From positions 15,944,310 through 16,008,309 of the forward strand of contig CM068322.1 of the NCBI GenBank assembly GCA_034766995.1: a stretch of DNA of 64,000 nucleotides, given 5' to 3'. The notes under the pieces are model-generated. The model was not told the DNA's origin. It saw only the letters and a list, made by a program, of their open reading frames with translations, and searched no databases. The stretch is from Acanthacorydalis orientalis (Eukaryota; Arthropoda; Insecta; Megaloptera; Corydalidae). Position 1 is the stretch's first letter. Each line of letters begins with the position of its first letter. The translations under genes and the position numbers were made by a program. Positions 49,604 through 63,702 of this stretch are shown here, piece after piece.

Positions 49604-50944
49604 GATACAAGTATTAAAAATTATTAAATATATAAAATTAATTAAAAGTATTACCTATTTCATTTAATAAAAGCCCGTCTTATCGGTTAAATTTACAAAT
49701 AACTAATGAATGTTTTATGTTAACAAGGATAATTTATTCGTGTAAAATATGTAGTCATTTATGGTGAAAAAAATAACCTGATTCGCATAAACATGCATAT
49801 TTATTCTTAAAGTATGTTAAAGAAGTTCAAGGTTTTAATAATAATAATTTCCTAAGCTTCAACAGAGCAGTAAGTCTAGAGAATGAAAGTCGATGAACCT
49901 GAGAGGAAAAAGAACTTGTAGTTTGTTTGTGTATTTATATATATATATATACATTCATATTTATAACCAACTGCACTTGAATAAGTGGTAACATAAACTG
50001 TGTTTTTCAGTTGCGTGTGTATTAGAACTTTAATTAATACTCACTGTTGTGCTATGAGCTTTGTAATAATCACAAAAAAATCTTTTGATATTCCCATGTT
50101 CTTTATTTCCATGTTTACAAAAAGGTCGTGCATTTTTCATGTCAAATGAATGTGTACATAATGACTTTGTTTATTATATCTACATGGAAATCATTTTATA
50201 ATTTTTTAAATATATTTTTTTTATTATTTTATAAATAAAAACTCATTTCGTTATTATTAATTAATATATGATTAATTTATGAATAAATATTAATTTACTT
50301 ATGATTAATATGTAAACATTCATGAAGCGTAATTGTTCATTTAGCGTGTTCAGAAATCATATTGTTTAACGCTTTTAAGCTTTCAAAGATTAACTACAGA
50401 ACATTATAATTTAATGTAATAGTATTTAAACTTCACCGTTTCCACATTTAATGGTATAAGTGTAAAGTTTATTATTGAATGTATATTGTAGGTATTTACA
50501 GTACGATCATGAGTGCATCGTCTGAAGTTTTCAAAATGTCTGTCATTATTATAAAAATTATAATGATATAATAATCTTTTATATTTAACGTCTTATTGTT
50601 CGTATTTTTGAAAAACTATAGTATGTATTTAAAAAAAAAAACACGTAAAAAAGTAGCCAAATATAATTCTAACAAAGTGAATTTTCAAGTTTAACAAGTT
50701 TTTTTTTAATATTTATTTACTAACCGTTTTTTTTTAGAAAATAAATATAATTCATTTATTATGGTCAGAAGTTTAAAAAGGTCACTAACGAATAAAAAAT
50801 GTAGCATGACTAATAAGAAAAAGGAAACAGTCCTAGAAAAGAAAGTCAACTATGAGATAAAATATGAGATAACTATGAGATAAGTTTACGATGAAAAGCT
50901 TGACGGTAACGATATAATACTGTGATAAATCTACGAAAAGTACT

Positions 50945-50988
50945 GTTAAGTGAAATTGAAACCAATTCTTGGTTTCTTTTCACTTAAC
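50945..50988. repeat. About 20-bp near-perfect hairpin
   Basis: Arms GTTAAGTGAAATTGAAACCAA and TTGGTTTCTTTTCACTTAAC pair except for a small bulge. The loop is three bases. Confidence 0.65.
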
Positions 50989-51007
50989 TTCTGATGGTAT
51001 GAAAACG

Positions 51008-51009
<2 letters not shown>

Positions 51010-51063
<54 letters not shown>
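51010..51063. repeat. (TA)27
   Basis: Follows the hairpin at 50945. Confidence 0.95.
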
Positions 51064-51065
<2 letters not shown>

Positions 51066-51668
51066 GTTTATATGTATGTATATACTGATAGATTGGTAAA
51101 TAAATATATGGATTCATTGCATATGGAAATGTTAATAATAAAATATGTTTTAATAAAAAAAATATACATATAAATTAAAAGTAACGTAAAGACAATGCTA
51201 TATGGAATGTTTTTAATAAGAATTTGTTTCTGTTTTCCAGTGGCTAATATAGCACTTAAAATGAAAAATATTTTTTTAATCGTATTATTCTTGTCTTCTA
51301 ATCTGACATGATACTTATTGTTATTCTATATAATCTATTTCAGCATTAGTATCATTTATAGGTATGTTTATTTTAATATATATATATATATAATATACCC
51401 AACAAATATTAAATAATTTAAAAAAAAATTATCTATTACTTTTATTATGTGAAATTTATCATTTTTTGTTTTATATGATCAAGATATAGTAATACAAATT
51501 AGGATTGAAACTATTCTGATTCTAACTATTATTAACTTTTTAATGATATAGATGATGAACCAATTGATATAGACTCAAAAACTGATAGAAATTTGTCGAT
51601 TTTATGTATTGTCACATATAGTTTGAGACAAAGTTTAAAATTAATATTTTCATAAAAACTGTAAATTA

Positions 51669-52373
51669 TTAGGTTGGTGCAAAAATAATTGCGGTTTTTA
51701 AGTATTGAATAGATACGTATATATCATTTAAAAATTATATTTATTAATCAAAATAAAAATCATTGGTCTGTACATCTTCCAATGGGAAACAAGGTTGTGT
51801 ATTCCTACAAGATAGAATTCTAGAGTCCTGAAATAAACTGGAATTCATCGAAAGCGCTTTGAACTGATACTTGACCTTTAAAAAACTTCTCTCTTGGGAA
51901 ATTACTCAAATGTTTAAAAAAATGATAATCTGTCGGAGACAAGTCCTGAGAATAAGGTGGGTGAGGTAAGGTTCCATAACCCAGTTCATTTAATTTTTTT
52001 AAATACATTTATGGAACGAAACTTTCGGAACCAGTGTTGAGCTGTACGTTCCCTAATTGACTCTTCGCCAAAAAAAATTGATAGTTCGAGCGGTTTCTGT
52101 TTCTCTACGTCCCAATTTAATCTCATACAATAAAATCGCGTGAATTTGCTTTATTCCATGACTAATTTAAGAGGTTATATCTAACAATACTAAAGAGGTT
52201 ATATAAACAATAAGAGGTTGTATAAAACAATAGACATAATCTGAAATCAGTAGTACTAATTTCATTGTCTACAATGATGTATCACATGACTACAAGAAAA
52301 GATAACGGTAACTAGAAAAATCTCCGCCAAACTTATAATAATAAAAACCGCAATTATTTTTACACCAACCCAA
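51669..52373 (-). mobile_element. Hsmar1-like mariner with large internal deletion
   Basis: 705 bp with TA flanks (51667-51668 and 52374-52375) and ends TTAGGTTGGTGCAAAAATAA and, inverted, TTGGGTTGGTGTAAAAATAA. The minus strand begins with the transposase DNA-binding region in broken frames (ILLYEIKLGRRETETAR, then RERTAQHWFRKFRS, about 52150-52020). It jumps directly to the C-terminal part KLNELGYGTLPHPPYSQDLS, then PTDYHFFKHLSNF (third catalytic Asp region), and after a frameshift near 51822 continues TLEFYLVGIHNLVSHWK. The first and second catalytic Asp regions are deleted at about 52010. It is non-autonomous and dead. Confidence 0.9.
51820..52008 (-). pseudogene. C-terminal mariner transposase fragment
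   Basis: 62 codons carrying HPPYSQDLSPTDYHFFKHL, the third-Asp region of an Hsmar1-type DDD transposase, cut by a stop at FISGL. One base shift restores homology for about 20 more residues. The upstream ATG lies at the internal deletion junction and is accidental. Confidence 0.85.
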
Positions 52374-52631
52374 TACAAACGATACAAAATTCACGATTTT
52401 TTTCTATCCAATTTATACTTCCATTTATATAACAGATTTCCCTTAAATATCTAATTCTAAAAGAATCGTTATTGGAACTTTATCTTATTATTGTTGTGAA
52501 ATATTTTTTTTTAAATAATTTTTCTTGAATGATTTTATCTTCTTACCTAAATTGGATTTATTTCTTGAAAGAAAAATATTTAAACTTAAGAAACATTTAG
52601 AAAGCATTATAATACAGTTTTTTTATCATTA

Positions 52632-52636
<5 letters not shown>

Positions 52637-52676
<40 letters not shown>
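52637..52676. repeat. (TA)20
   Basis: Uninterrupted array. Confidence 0.95.
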
Positions 52677-52678
<2 letters not shown>

Positions 52679-52736
52679 ATTCGTATGAAATAAATAAATG
52701 AATAATAGACATTTTTAATGAAGCTCGAAATCCTCT

Positions 52737-52745
52737 TGACCTTGA
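52737..52745 (-). promoter_or_regulatory. TCAAGGTCA nuclear-receptor half-site
   Basis: A perfect extended half-site of the type bound by FTZ-F1/ERR-class receptors, on the minus strand, inside a GC-elevated stretch (about 52.70-52.93 kb). Function is inferred only from the motif. Confidence 0.25.
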
Positions 52746-55700
52746 CTTCACAACGAGTATTTGAACAAGTATTGTGACAACAAATGATGTTACATTATTA
52801 CTAATGACATTGTTTCCCGCACGCCATTTCTTTATACGTCCCCTGTCATTTTCGTATAATGACGAGTAATTTCTACGATATATGAAGTCAAGGAACATAT
52901 GTCGTCGGCTGACTTTAATATTTAAGTATAATTGCTTCATTATTTGTGAAAATTAGTATATACGTATAAGTACAAAAAAACGAATTTAGTGTATATGTTA
53001 TTTGACATGTTAAAGACTATCTCTCGTCTCTAAGGATCCGGTAGGAAAAAGTTACAGCGCTTTTATCGCTGTCAACGTGCGAAATAATTTTTCATTTACT
53101 TTTATTTCAGCTCGTAATAAATTTACGCTAATGATTAAGATAATAAGTGTATGAATGAGAATTACAAAACGATGGAATATTGTTTGTCTTGAATTATGTT
53201 TTAAACACATGATAGTAAAAATTTCAATTAGTTTGAAATATACGTAATGACCAAATACCCTTGACGACACAGAAATACACTATAATTTCATATAACATCG
53301 TTTCATGGAAGCAAGTCAGTGTAAACATTTTTTTTGCTGTTTTCAATCACGTGTAGATAATTTCTTAGTACTAATACTATTTTTGTTCTCTTAAATATTT
53401 ATATAATTGTTATGTTCCTTAAAAAAACATTGAGGCTTTATTTTTTGCCAGTAAAACTTAATGTTTTTATTAGTCATGTGTGAATAATTAATAATAGCAT
53501 AGTAAAGGCATAATAAATAATTAATAATACTAGTATTATGCAATTACTTTTATAAATAATTACATATTTTCATAAAAATCTCGTCATTATGCAGTATATC
53601 TTAGTAAGAGTTTTTGTTTATATTTGTGAAAAACTATTTGTCAGTATTTATTTTCCTGACATAAATTATCTAAATGGATGAAACACTAGATATATTTTCT
53701 GCAAAAAATGACATTAATTTATTTGAAATTAACTAAGTAATATATACTGTACTGAGTAATAACATGTGAGAGTAATAACATAATAAATGTACTGAGAAAT
53801 AACATCATTAAAAATGAAAATAATACTAAAAATTAGTTAAAAATATACTAATATTAGTTTTTGTATACTAAATGGAAAACATGAACTTAATAGAAAGGAT
53901 ATTTTATAAAAATTATTTTATTGATCGATACTGTACCAGTTTTTGTGAATCGATAAAGCAAAACTGACTATGTTTTGTAAAAAAAATATTCTTTTAACAC
54001 ATTTATTCAACAGGCGTACTTTATTTTAATCGATGTTATTCAAACAAATAATATTTATGCTCATATTTAAAAATATCAGATACAACAGTCTCTTTGCATA
54101 GCTGAAAAAATATTTTGAAAATGTATACATGAGGAAATTCGATGATTGATTATGGTTACGTAAACATTTTCAAATTTTACAAAAAAAATCAATAAAGTAA
54201 ACTGTGAATGTAATATTTTAAAAATTTTATGCTGTATAAACTGTAAAATAAGTACGTTTTTCCGATCTTACTGATGAGATAATTTTTGAATGTGTTCAAA
54301 ATATATAAATTGCACTTAACTTTAATAAGAAAATAGTTGTAATGTAATGCAATATAGTTTTTGGTACTGTGACTGAATTCATTTTGACACATGAATTTCA
54401 GAAACTACAAAATATTTTTCTATTTAAAAATGATAATTGATTATTGATCAACATCTTCCTGTTCCTTGGCGCTCAGAACATAATGCTATCTCCGTCGAAA
54501 CGCTCACAAGCAAAAATCAAAACTGACCAATAATCAAATATTGAACATTTTAAATACAAAATTTTTGTAGATTTTTTAAAGAACGGGGAATGAAAAATTC
54601 ATTTGAAAATCATGTAATCCACTTTTCTAATTATTTATTTTTTTATTTGATTTTTTTAAAAAAAATAGTTCAGATATTATATCAAACAGTTCAGTTAATT
54701 TTTCTCTTTACTATTTTAACTAAAAACAATCGTACAATTACAATAAAAACTCTAATTAGCATTGAATAAAAATAAAGATATGAAAAAATATTCAAAGCTT
54801 TTGCTTGGAACAAAAGCGAGAATATGACGTTTCTTAACCAATTAGTTTTAATCACAACAAACAACCAAGAGACATTTTGAAAGCTTGAATAAATTTATAA
54901 ATATTTATATATAAAATTATAAATAACTATATTAACAACGGCAGTGTGTTTCAAACTTCTTTTCATTATTTCTGTAGAAGTAAGAGAAACTCTGAAAATA
55001 CAAGTTTCATTAGATCTGATTTATTATTAATAATATCAATTTTTATACATTATATTTATTTAATTTTGTGGAGAATTATGATGTATAATATTGTATGAAT
55101 ATGAATTATTTATCATTGTATAATTCAACCAGTCATTTCAGAAACCGTGTACAAATTTATAATTCAAGTATAATTGTACTTATAATAATAATAATTAAAG
55201 TAAATAGTACACAGATTATGAATTTTATCTAATCGAGGATAACGATTTGCATGTTTCTCGCATAGGTGAACAGTAATGTATTTTATAGCCTTGTATCTAT
55301 AAAAGTATTTTGTTCACATATTGTAGTTACAAGCGTAAGATAGTATCAGTAACAACACTTTTTATATAATTGAACTCACGTAGTCATGTATAGAAAATAA
55401 TATGAAACCTATTGTGTGCATTTCGAATTTGCATTATTTACACATTTCAAAACTGATGTTTTCAAATATACTAAATACATATATTTAAAAATAAATTCGA
55501 CAAAATTAACTCGTTACATTTGTTAATAGCACTTATAGTATGGTAAATGTGTATTATTTACTTAAATTGTTATATCGTGATAGCTGAAAAAACATTATTT
55601 ACTTTTATGACGCCATTGTAACATTTAACATACAACATATGAATATGAAAAAGAAAACAACTTATGTATAATGTTAACAGTATATCAAATATTTCATAGT

Positions 55701-56970
55701 ATGTACCTCAATGGTATTATACATTCGGTACTATATAAATATTTACTATCAATTTAATATGATTCAATATTAATGTTCATAGTTTGTTCATTAAAATTTG
55801 TAAAATACAATATTAAAATATAACAACTGAAATATAGAGTTTGTACTAATAAAAACATAATTTAAATTTTGATTTTTCCTGAAACATGCAAAACTCATTT
55901 TATTAAATATTAAAAAAGAACTATATCTGTTCTGTTAGTAACAATCATATTTAATTGGAATGAATTTTAAAAATGATTTGCAAGAATGAAATAAATACTA
56001 TTTTGTAATTGTAAAATAAAAAAGGAATTCAATAATTCCACACATTTCATGTATGAGTATTACTTATACATAACTCTCTTATTTATAAAATATTAATAAA
56101 AAAAATTTTTTTCTTAACTTAAAAATATTCCATGGAGTAATGATAAAAAATATAAACTTCATCATAACTTAAAGTATCTCCGATTAAAAAAAAAGTATAC
56201 TTACAAAGTTTATACTTGAAGAAAACTTGAGTAAATATAAAATTTATTAAAAGAATCTCTTTGAGTACGATTTATTTGATATTACAATATCAACGTACAA
56301 AAAAAGTTAAAGTACAGTGAAATGCATTAATACAAATGAGGTGCATTTTTCACACAGACTTTTTGTAATAATTTAGTTTCCGCAATGCAATGAGTTGGCA
56401 ATTAGATAAGCTATTGTTCTAATACAAAAAAGCGTGATGAACTGCAGTCATACTTTAAATTATTAAATAATTTCGACTATATAATGACTCACGTTTTTAA
56501 CGTTGGAAATATTTCATGCTTAATGTTCGGCTAGCAAAAATATGCATAGCGTATAATTTATGTATGTTTGTACTAAATACAATAATAATTATTTTTTGTT
56601 TTAGAATAAATGTTTGCGTATATTTCTCAGGTCACTTATTAAAATGATTATTGACGTCTTTAAATAATTACTTAAATAAATACATAAATTTCTCAAGTAT
56701 TATTAATGGATGACAAGGTTATTATAATTCAGCTTAGAAACGAAAAATTAAATGAAGTTTGTACTCTAATATTTATGATTCAATTTAAGCTTCCGCATGT
56801 AAGTACTAAAAAGAGGCACGAGGGTTAAGAATAATGATGGTATTTTTTATTTAGTATTTTAGTTCAATCCACAACAAAAATCCAATTGAACTGAAATACT
56901 AAATGGAGGATATTGTTTTTTTTTTTATTTTTGTCCTTTTTAATACTTTCGTGTGGAAGCCTAAATTGAA

Positions 56971-56977
<7 letters not shown>

Positions 56978-57015
<38 letters not shown>

Positions 57016-57025
57016 GTATGTATAT
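56978..57025. repeat. (TA)n(TATG)5
   Basis: TA run followed by TATG tetranucleotides. Confidence 0.95.
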
Positions 57026-57849
57026 AATAAATAAAAAATTGAAAATCAATTTGAAATTTGCATTAATGTACAATTAACTTTCATGTTCAATTAGTTATGA
57101 AACAATAGAGGAAATGACTGAATTTTATAACATGGAAAAACTTGCAAATTCCATAATCAATCTATTTTATTTGCGAACGTAAAATAAATTTTATGATCAA
57201 GTGCTATATAAATCATAATTTAAATTGAAAAAAGTATTATTGGATTCCAGTTCCATCACGATTGCAGTACGAAAAGCCATTATAATAACAATAATAATTC
57301 GAAAGACAAAAAAGTATAAATTTATTTCATTCTCTAATGCTCTATGTAAATAGTGCTTACTTTCAATTTATTTCACGTTCACGAAGCCTACCTTCATATA
57401 TATAACGATTCTGTTTTCAAGTCGATTAACCACGAATACAAATTGATAAATCATCTCTTTAAAGATCTCAATCGGTTCGTAAATTGAATTCTAAATGATT
57501 CGCCTTGTATCCTTTCATAGGTTCCGCTTAAGCCAATTCAAATATTTCATTCATAACTGTAGTGAGAAATAAGAACAGTGCGAATTCGAATCATAAATAA
57601 TCGGCAGGTTTTATTTTGCATATTATTGTTACTTTCATAAACAGACGAGGAGTATCATCAGCCACAGTCGCGGCTTTAATCATAAATCATAATGAATTTT
57701 AACGTGCGGTATTACCCTTTGTACATTATGTACTTACAAATGATGGACTATAAATTTTTACTACGAATAAATAGCATGATTATTGTTGACGTTTATCAGT
57801 TACACGAGGAAATATGTGGTCGAAATTAATTCACATTATATTATATACA

Positions 57850-57907
<58 letters not shown>

Positions 57908-57928
57908 CACTTACACACACATACATGA
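57850..57928. repeat. (CA)(TA)n(TATG)n
   Basis: TA run with TATG and CA tail. Confidence 0.95.
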
Positions 57929-58492
57929 TGCATGTGAGGATGAATTTATTTACTTATCTTTATAGATACAAGAATAAAACTAATAATAATTTTGCTTCTT
58001 TATAGTTATAACGTGTCATTTATTCCATAAGGTAATAGGTATAAACATTAAATTAATTTATTAGTAACTTATTTACACGTGTGTGTTTTTTCAATAAAAT
58101 TCATGTATATTTTTTGTGTCTAAAAGTTTTCAGTGTGTGTTTTCATCATCATATTTCCTAGTCCAAAGAAAAAAAATAATTATTTTAATGTACATATTTG
58201 CTTTACTTTAAAATCGTAATGAATAATATGTTCGTATCAGAAAATAAAAGAATTAAATCTGAAAGTATTATCACTAGTATTATTTTTTACAAAAATTATT
58301 ACATATTTCTACTCGAACCTAATTTTGAAAAATATTCATTACTGAATTATAAATAGTGTTTTAGCTCCAGACGCATTGTAGCCTTTGAATGGGTTAATAA
58401 AAAATATATGAACTTTAAAAAAGTAATAAACAGAAACGTTTTAATTTTTTATGTGTTATATTTTTATTGTGTAGTTACAGTGTAACTCATGG

Positions 58493-58493
<1 letters not shown>

Positions 58494-58538
<45 letters not shown>
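58494..58538. repeat. (TA)22
   Basis: Uninterrupted array. Confidence 0.95.
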
Positions 58539-58541
<3 letters not shown>

Positions 58542-59032
58542 GAATGCATTTATTAATAAACGTTTTTATTTTTTGAATCAAATGGAATATCAAGTGAAAC
58601 GTAACAAACTATATATTTTTTCAAAAAAAAAATAAAAAAAAAACAATATTATATAGTTATGGCAAGTCTATAAACCATATTATGTTAATAAAACAATTAT
58701 GCGTTTAGCTTCAGAATGACATTATTTGAAACAAATAAACAAATTAAAATTGTTACAAATATTATTTGTTTCGAAATTTCAATTAATTCGTGTTGTGTTC
58801 ATTGCTAGTGGTTTTACACTTAAATGAATAATTCAATTAAATATAAACACATAAAAACATTGACCTCTTGTCTGCTACCTAAATATAAACTGAACAGAAA
58901 TGACCGGAGCGAAATAACCTTAAGTACCAATGACCTAGATTAAACTGTTCTCGTTAAATGCATTTCGTGTTTATAAAAAACTAAGTTTCACATTGACATT
59001 GGTTTAATAATTTTTGGGTCGGTTTTAAAGTT

Positions 59033-59038
59033 ATATAC

Positions 59039-59088
<50 letters not shown>

Positions 59089-59098
59089 CACACATACA

Positions 59099-59146
<48 letters not shown>
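59033..59146. repeat. Two (AT)n arrays split by CA-rich spacer
   Basis: Blocks 59045-59086 and 59101-59146 around CACACATACAAAC. Confidence 0.95.
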
Positions 59147-59148
<2 letters not shown>

Positions 59149-59557
59149 AATCCATGAAATATACAAAATTAAATAATTTATTTAATTAAAACATAAACAG
59201 AAATAACTAATATGTATTAATAAATATAATCAATTACATCTTTACCCAATAACGCGTTCATCAAATTGTGAAATGCTACCAGAAAATGATATTACTCGTG
59301 TGTATTGTGCTTGTTATAAATTTAAAATACAAATAAAAATTATTCTTTTCAATATTCTTAAAAATAACGATTTTTTTATCTGTCAAGTTAGGAATCCAAA
59401 AGTACTATACAGTTAAATTCACAAAATACGAATGATTCGTTTGGAAATTATTCAAATCATTTTTTTATTTTAAAAATACTGTTTTTTTTATAATTAAATG
59501 TTGTAGTGTTTATAAAAATTTTAATTTAAATCCTGCCGTTTTTAAATATGTACATGT

Positions 59558-59597
<40 letters not shown>

Positions 59598-59627
59598 TAT
59601 ATAGACGTATATATGTGTGTGTGTGTA
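59558..59627. repeat. (TA)n(TG)n
   Basis: Two TA blocks split by TATG, then GACG and a TG run. Confidence 0.95.
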
Positions 59628-61691
59628 CATACCAACCCTTATGCTTGTTTTATTCCGATAAAATACTCTAATTTCCTTTATTAAAACTGTTACAAAGGAA
59701 AAAACTCGGTAAAATGTTACACAGATTGTAATCAACTTGAAAAACATGAAAGTTTAAACATACATTTTTTTAATCAATATTTTTCATTTTTGATACCGAA
59801 AGTTTTACAGTGCAGTTATTTTACAGATTTTATCTACCGCCTGTGTATATAAAATTCGTTGCTATTAATTTTTTTTTTATTATATTCAGAGATAAGATTT
59901 ATTTAATTTTTTGTATACCAATAATTAAAAATGATTAGAGAAAAGTAATATTAAAAAATAACCCACAATGTTATCGTTATATATAGAATTAATTACTAAA
60001 TTATTCTACATTTTAGCGATCGTACAGGTGTATTTAAACATCAGGTGTATCTTTTCAATATTTCAGTACACTTAAAAAGACTCGAATCTATTTTTAAGTA
60101 TATAAACGTACTTACTAATTGAAGAAACGAAACACAATAAATATTTAACACGCAGATACTGTGTTAACTAACGACAGACACCGGTACACACAACCCTTAC
60201 ATATAGAATACACTTTTTAACAGAAATTATGTTCCATCCAGGTGTCGGACACAACTGCACTAAACTACTACTGGACCCTAACTAAAAACATTAGGTACTT
60301 GTAATAATATTGTAAAAATCACATGGTTGCTGATGTGTCCTTGCATAAAGGTAATGTACACAGAGATACGTATACATTACGTTGTCGACATCCATCAGTG
60401 AAAAAATGCTTTGTTATTATACACAGGTGATCGACAAGTTGTAAAATATACGATTCATTTAGTATACCATAAATTATTTATAAAATTCTCAATGGAATAT
60501 ATTTTAAACTTAAATCTACAGCTTAGCTTCAAAGTAATAAAATGCATAAATTTAAGTGATAATAATCAATATAGAAAATATTTAGAACAAAACATTTATG
60601 TATTGAAATATAAAAAACTTGCATTTTTATTGTATTTATTTTAAAACAATTACAAAATTACAAATATTAAACTATCTCGATTATGAATATAAGTTTAGAT
60701 TTTGTTGTTAATTAAATATAGTGTTATAATTTTTTAAAAAATATTCAGTTTTGATTAAATAATATACTAAATTTTTGACAAAATTAGAACTTGGGTGGCT
60801 TTTAAAAATCTCCAAACTCTAAAATTCTAAACTTATAAATTTGAAAAATTTTAAATAAATTATATTAAATATGAATAATGTATTTTTGTCGTAAATAATG
60901 AACAATTACTTTTAGGAATTTCTTTTTTTTTGGCGATAATTTGATTTTAATTCATACATAAAGCTTGATTTTACCGATTTGTAAAATTCTTAAATCGTAT
61001 AATATTAATTTATAACAATTTTAAACATAGACATAAAGAAAAACCTAGTAATATTATATTTTTCTAGGTTACATTCTTAATTTTGATATTATGGTTATCT
61101 TTTTAAAGCTTCGTCCTCGAAACTGAAATCAGGCCCATGAGGAATAATCTTTGATCAGAATTAATGCCTATTTTGTTCAAATATTTCAAAAGTTATTGTT
61201 GTAATTTGTGATTTTCATGTAAACGGTACGATTCACCAAACAGATTCGATACGTCGTACTATCAGTATTTTTTTCACATATTTGTGGTATTTGGACATTC
61301 TTTTGAATTGTCGTCTTAATATTGTAGACCGTACCTGGGGGTACGAAACTCCATTGTCTGTCCTGATTATCGTATATTTTTAATCATCTGAAATTGTGAC
61401 CATCTGGGAAAAGTATCGTACCATCAGATTGATAAATTATATATTCATTAAAATATTATACTTTAAATGTATATAACGAACCAATAACACAGTATAAAAT
61501 AAATAATGTTTATTATGCTGGAAGTGTATTACTGTCACAAAACAATTCTGACTGCGATAAATTCACTTTCACAAATGAATTCTCTTTAACCCCATAAAAA
61601 AAATTCTGATCAAAAATATTCTATATATTTTTATTGACTATTGTTTTTGCATTTATCTGATCTGACCAGATTAAACGTTCTCTTATATAAA

Positions 61692-61720
61692 CAAACACAC
61701 ACATACACACACACGCCCCT

Positions 61721-61787
<67 letters not shown>
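61692..61787. repeat. (CA)n then (AT)n
   Basis: CA block, CGCCCCTCC, then about 33 AT units. Confidence 0.95.
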
Positions 61788-61789
<2 letters not shown>

Positions 61790-62554
61790 CTAAGTTATCA
61801 ACGAAAATGCAGATTATTTTAAAGAAATCAATGGAAAAGTTACCTTACATTTGTTTTCAAAAGTATTTATTTTTTTTAAATAGCAATTCTTTTTTTAAAT
61901 TAATGATCAAGTAATAAGTAAGCTAGTTGAATAAAAGTAATTAATTATAATATTCAACAATAATTTTAAAATCGACAATGAATCAGTATGACGTACAATT
62001 ATAATATACAATGTAATAGCCACATTTCATTTCATTTTACATAGCAAAAAATAAATAGAATCATTTATTTAGTGTGCGTATTTTAAAACGATACACACCA
62101 TTATCGTTGTGAATTCTCGTAAGAGTTTAAATTTTGTAAAGCGAATGACGTAGGGTTACAATCCTCAAGTGAAAGAAAGAGCTTACTTGTCACAAGTGAA
62201 ATCTTTACCTAGAGAACCGTAACAGCATGTACTATCCGTATTCCATTATGTGAACAAGTGTATATGTATGGAAAACATGCAAAAAAGAGATACACTTTAC
62301 ATATTGAACTGACATTTTAAACCTGACATTCCCAGTGAAATATATAAAAATTCGAATTGCTTACTTCAGGAAACGAGAAAGTACATAGATGTATTTTATT
62401 TATTCAAATCATTTAAAAAACATGTAACAAAATGTATATTGAAAGAAGACTTCTACATTAAATTGTAAGATGTATATTTAGTCCTAAAAAACAACACTGT
62501 AAATAACAAATATTTTGGTAGAACTCCATGCATATTATCTGAAAATGATGCCAC

Positions 62555-62563
62555 TGACCTTGA
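62555..62563 (-). promoter_or_regulatory. TCAAGGTCA nuclear-receptor half-site
   Basis: A second perfect copy of the same extended half-site. A related CCAAGGTCA lies on the plus strand at 11636-11644. Confidence 0.22.
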
Positions 62564-62901
62564 CAGTTTTTAAAGTTATTTTTTTTATTATAATTTTTGA
62601 TTCAAAAATAATATGGCGATGAAATGGTAATGTAATCTTGTAAAAAAATGGACTGTAAATGGGCAATAAGAGTTTATTTTCTTTATAAAAACGTTTATCA
62701 AGGAATTGAAACTATTTAATTGTTAAGTAAATTTTTCTAATACTTATTTTTGAAACTAAAATTATTACAGTTTTTCATTTTTGTACATATTTTTTATATA
62801 TTATAATCGAATAAAATGTTTTGATGTATCTATATATTTTTGTTTTAAAATATTAAAACAAACAATTGTATATATGGATTTGTTCAAATTTATTTTCTTA
62901 A

Positions 62902-62903
<2 letters not shown>

Positions 62904-62948
<45 letters not shown>
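62904..62948. repeat. (AT)22
   Basis: Uninterrupted array. Confidence 0.95.
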
Positions 62949-62951
<3 letters not shown>

Positions 62952-63645
62952 GCAGATGTTTATCATTAAAACCACTTGTTTCGTATAATAGTGTAACTGA
63001 TTTACTACAGAGGAAGAAATATCTGTAGGTTTATAAATAATTTATTTAATGTTTGTAAATGTGTTTATAGTAACTAGCGCGCCGGGTTGCTCAATCAGGC
63101 CAATCCACAATTACCACAATAATTGTTTGCAAAATACAGTATGTGGTTTTTGAGGATTTTCGAGTTGAGTTATATCGTAAGTTCGAACGTAAAGAATTCC
63201 AAGTATAAAAAAAATATTATCTAAATTGGAATATTGAAGCTTGTATAAATTTTAATTCACCATTATAAAAATACTGATCCTTCTTCGAATTACTTCATAC
63301 AAAAATTTATCAAATTGATTAATTGTAGAAACCTGAATGGCTAGTGTATTAAAATACTAATCACTGCATTTAAATTTAAATTCAGTTTTGATAAATATCA
63401 TGTTTATCAAGAAAACTATGTCATATATTATTAAAAGTCGGAATAATTCTGAAATAATATAATAGAAAAAATATTTATATATTAATCATCTGTACTTCTA
63501 TATGTGTTTATATACTGTCATTTTTAAAATAAAAGTATTTTTGCGAGTTTATTGTTTAAAGACATTTCTGTATATTTAAGTAATCATTAAAATTCTTTAC
63601 TTATTATTCAGTTAAAAAATCTACTCCAAAAATTGCGCTTTTATT

Positions 63646-63648
<3 letters not shown>

Positions 63649-63702
<54 letters not shown>
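63649..63702. repeat. (AT)n
   Basis: One TATG interruption. Confidence 0.95.

Larger units (their letters stand above)
47143..51668. other. Noncoding stretch
   Basis: AT-rich DNA with arrays at 48869, 49550 and 51010 and a hairpin at 50945. The 106-codon ORF at 47344 is low-complexity, Phe/Tyr/Leu-rich and not credible as a gene. Confidence 0.5.

Noticed and set aside
54497..54511. TCGAAACGCTCACAA shared with 28873-28887
   Set aside because: A 15-base match without extension on either side. Not enough to call a repeat family.
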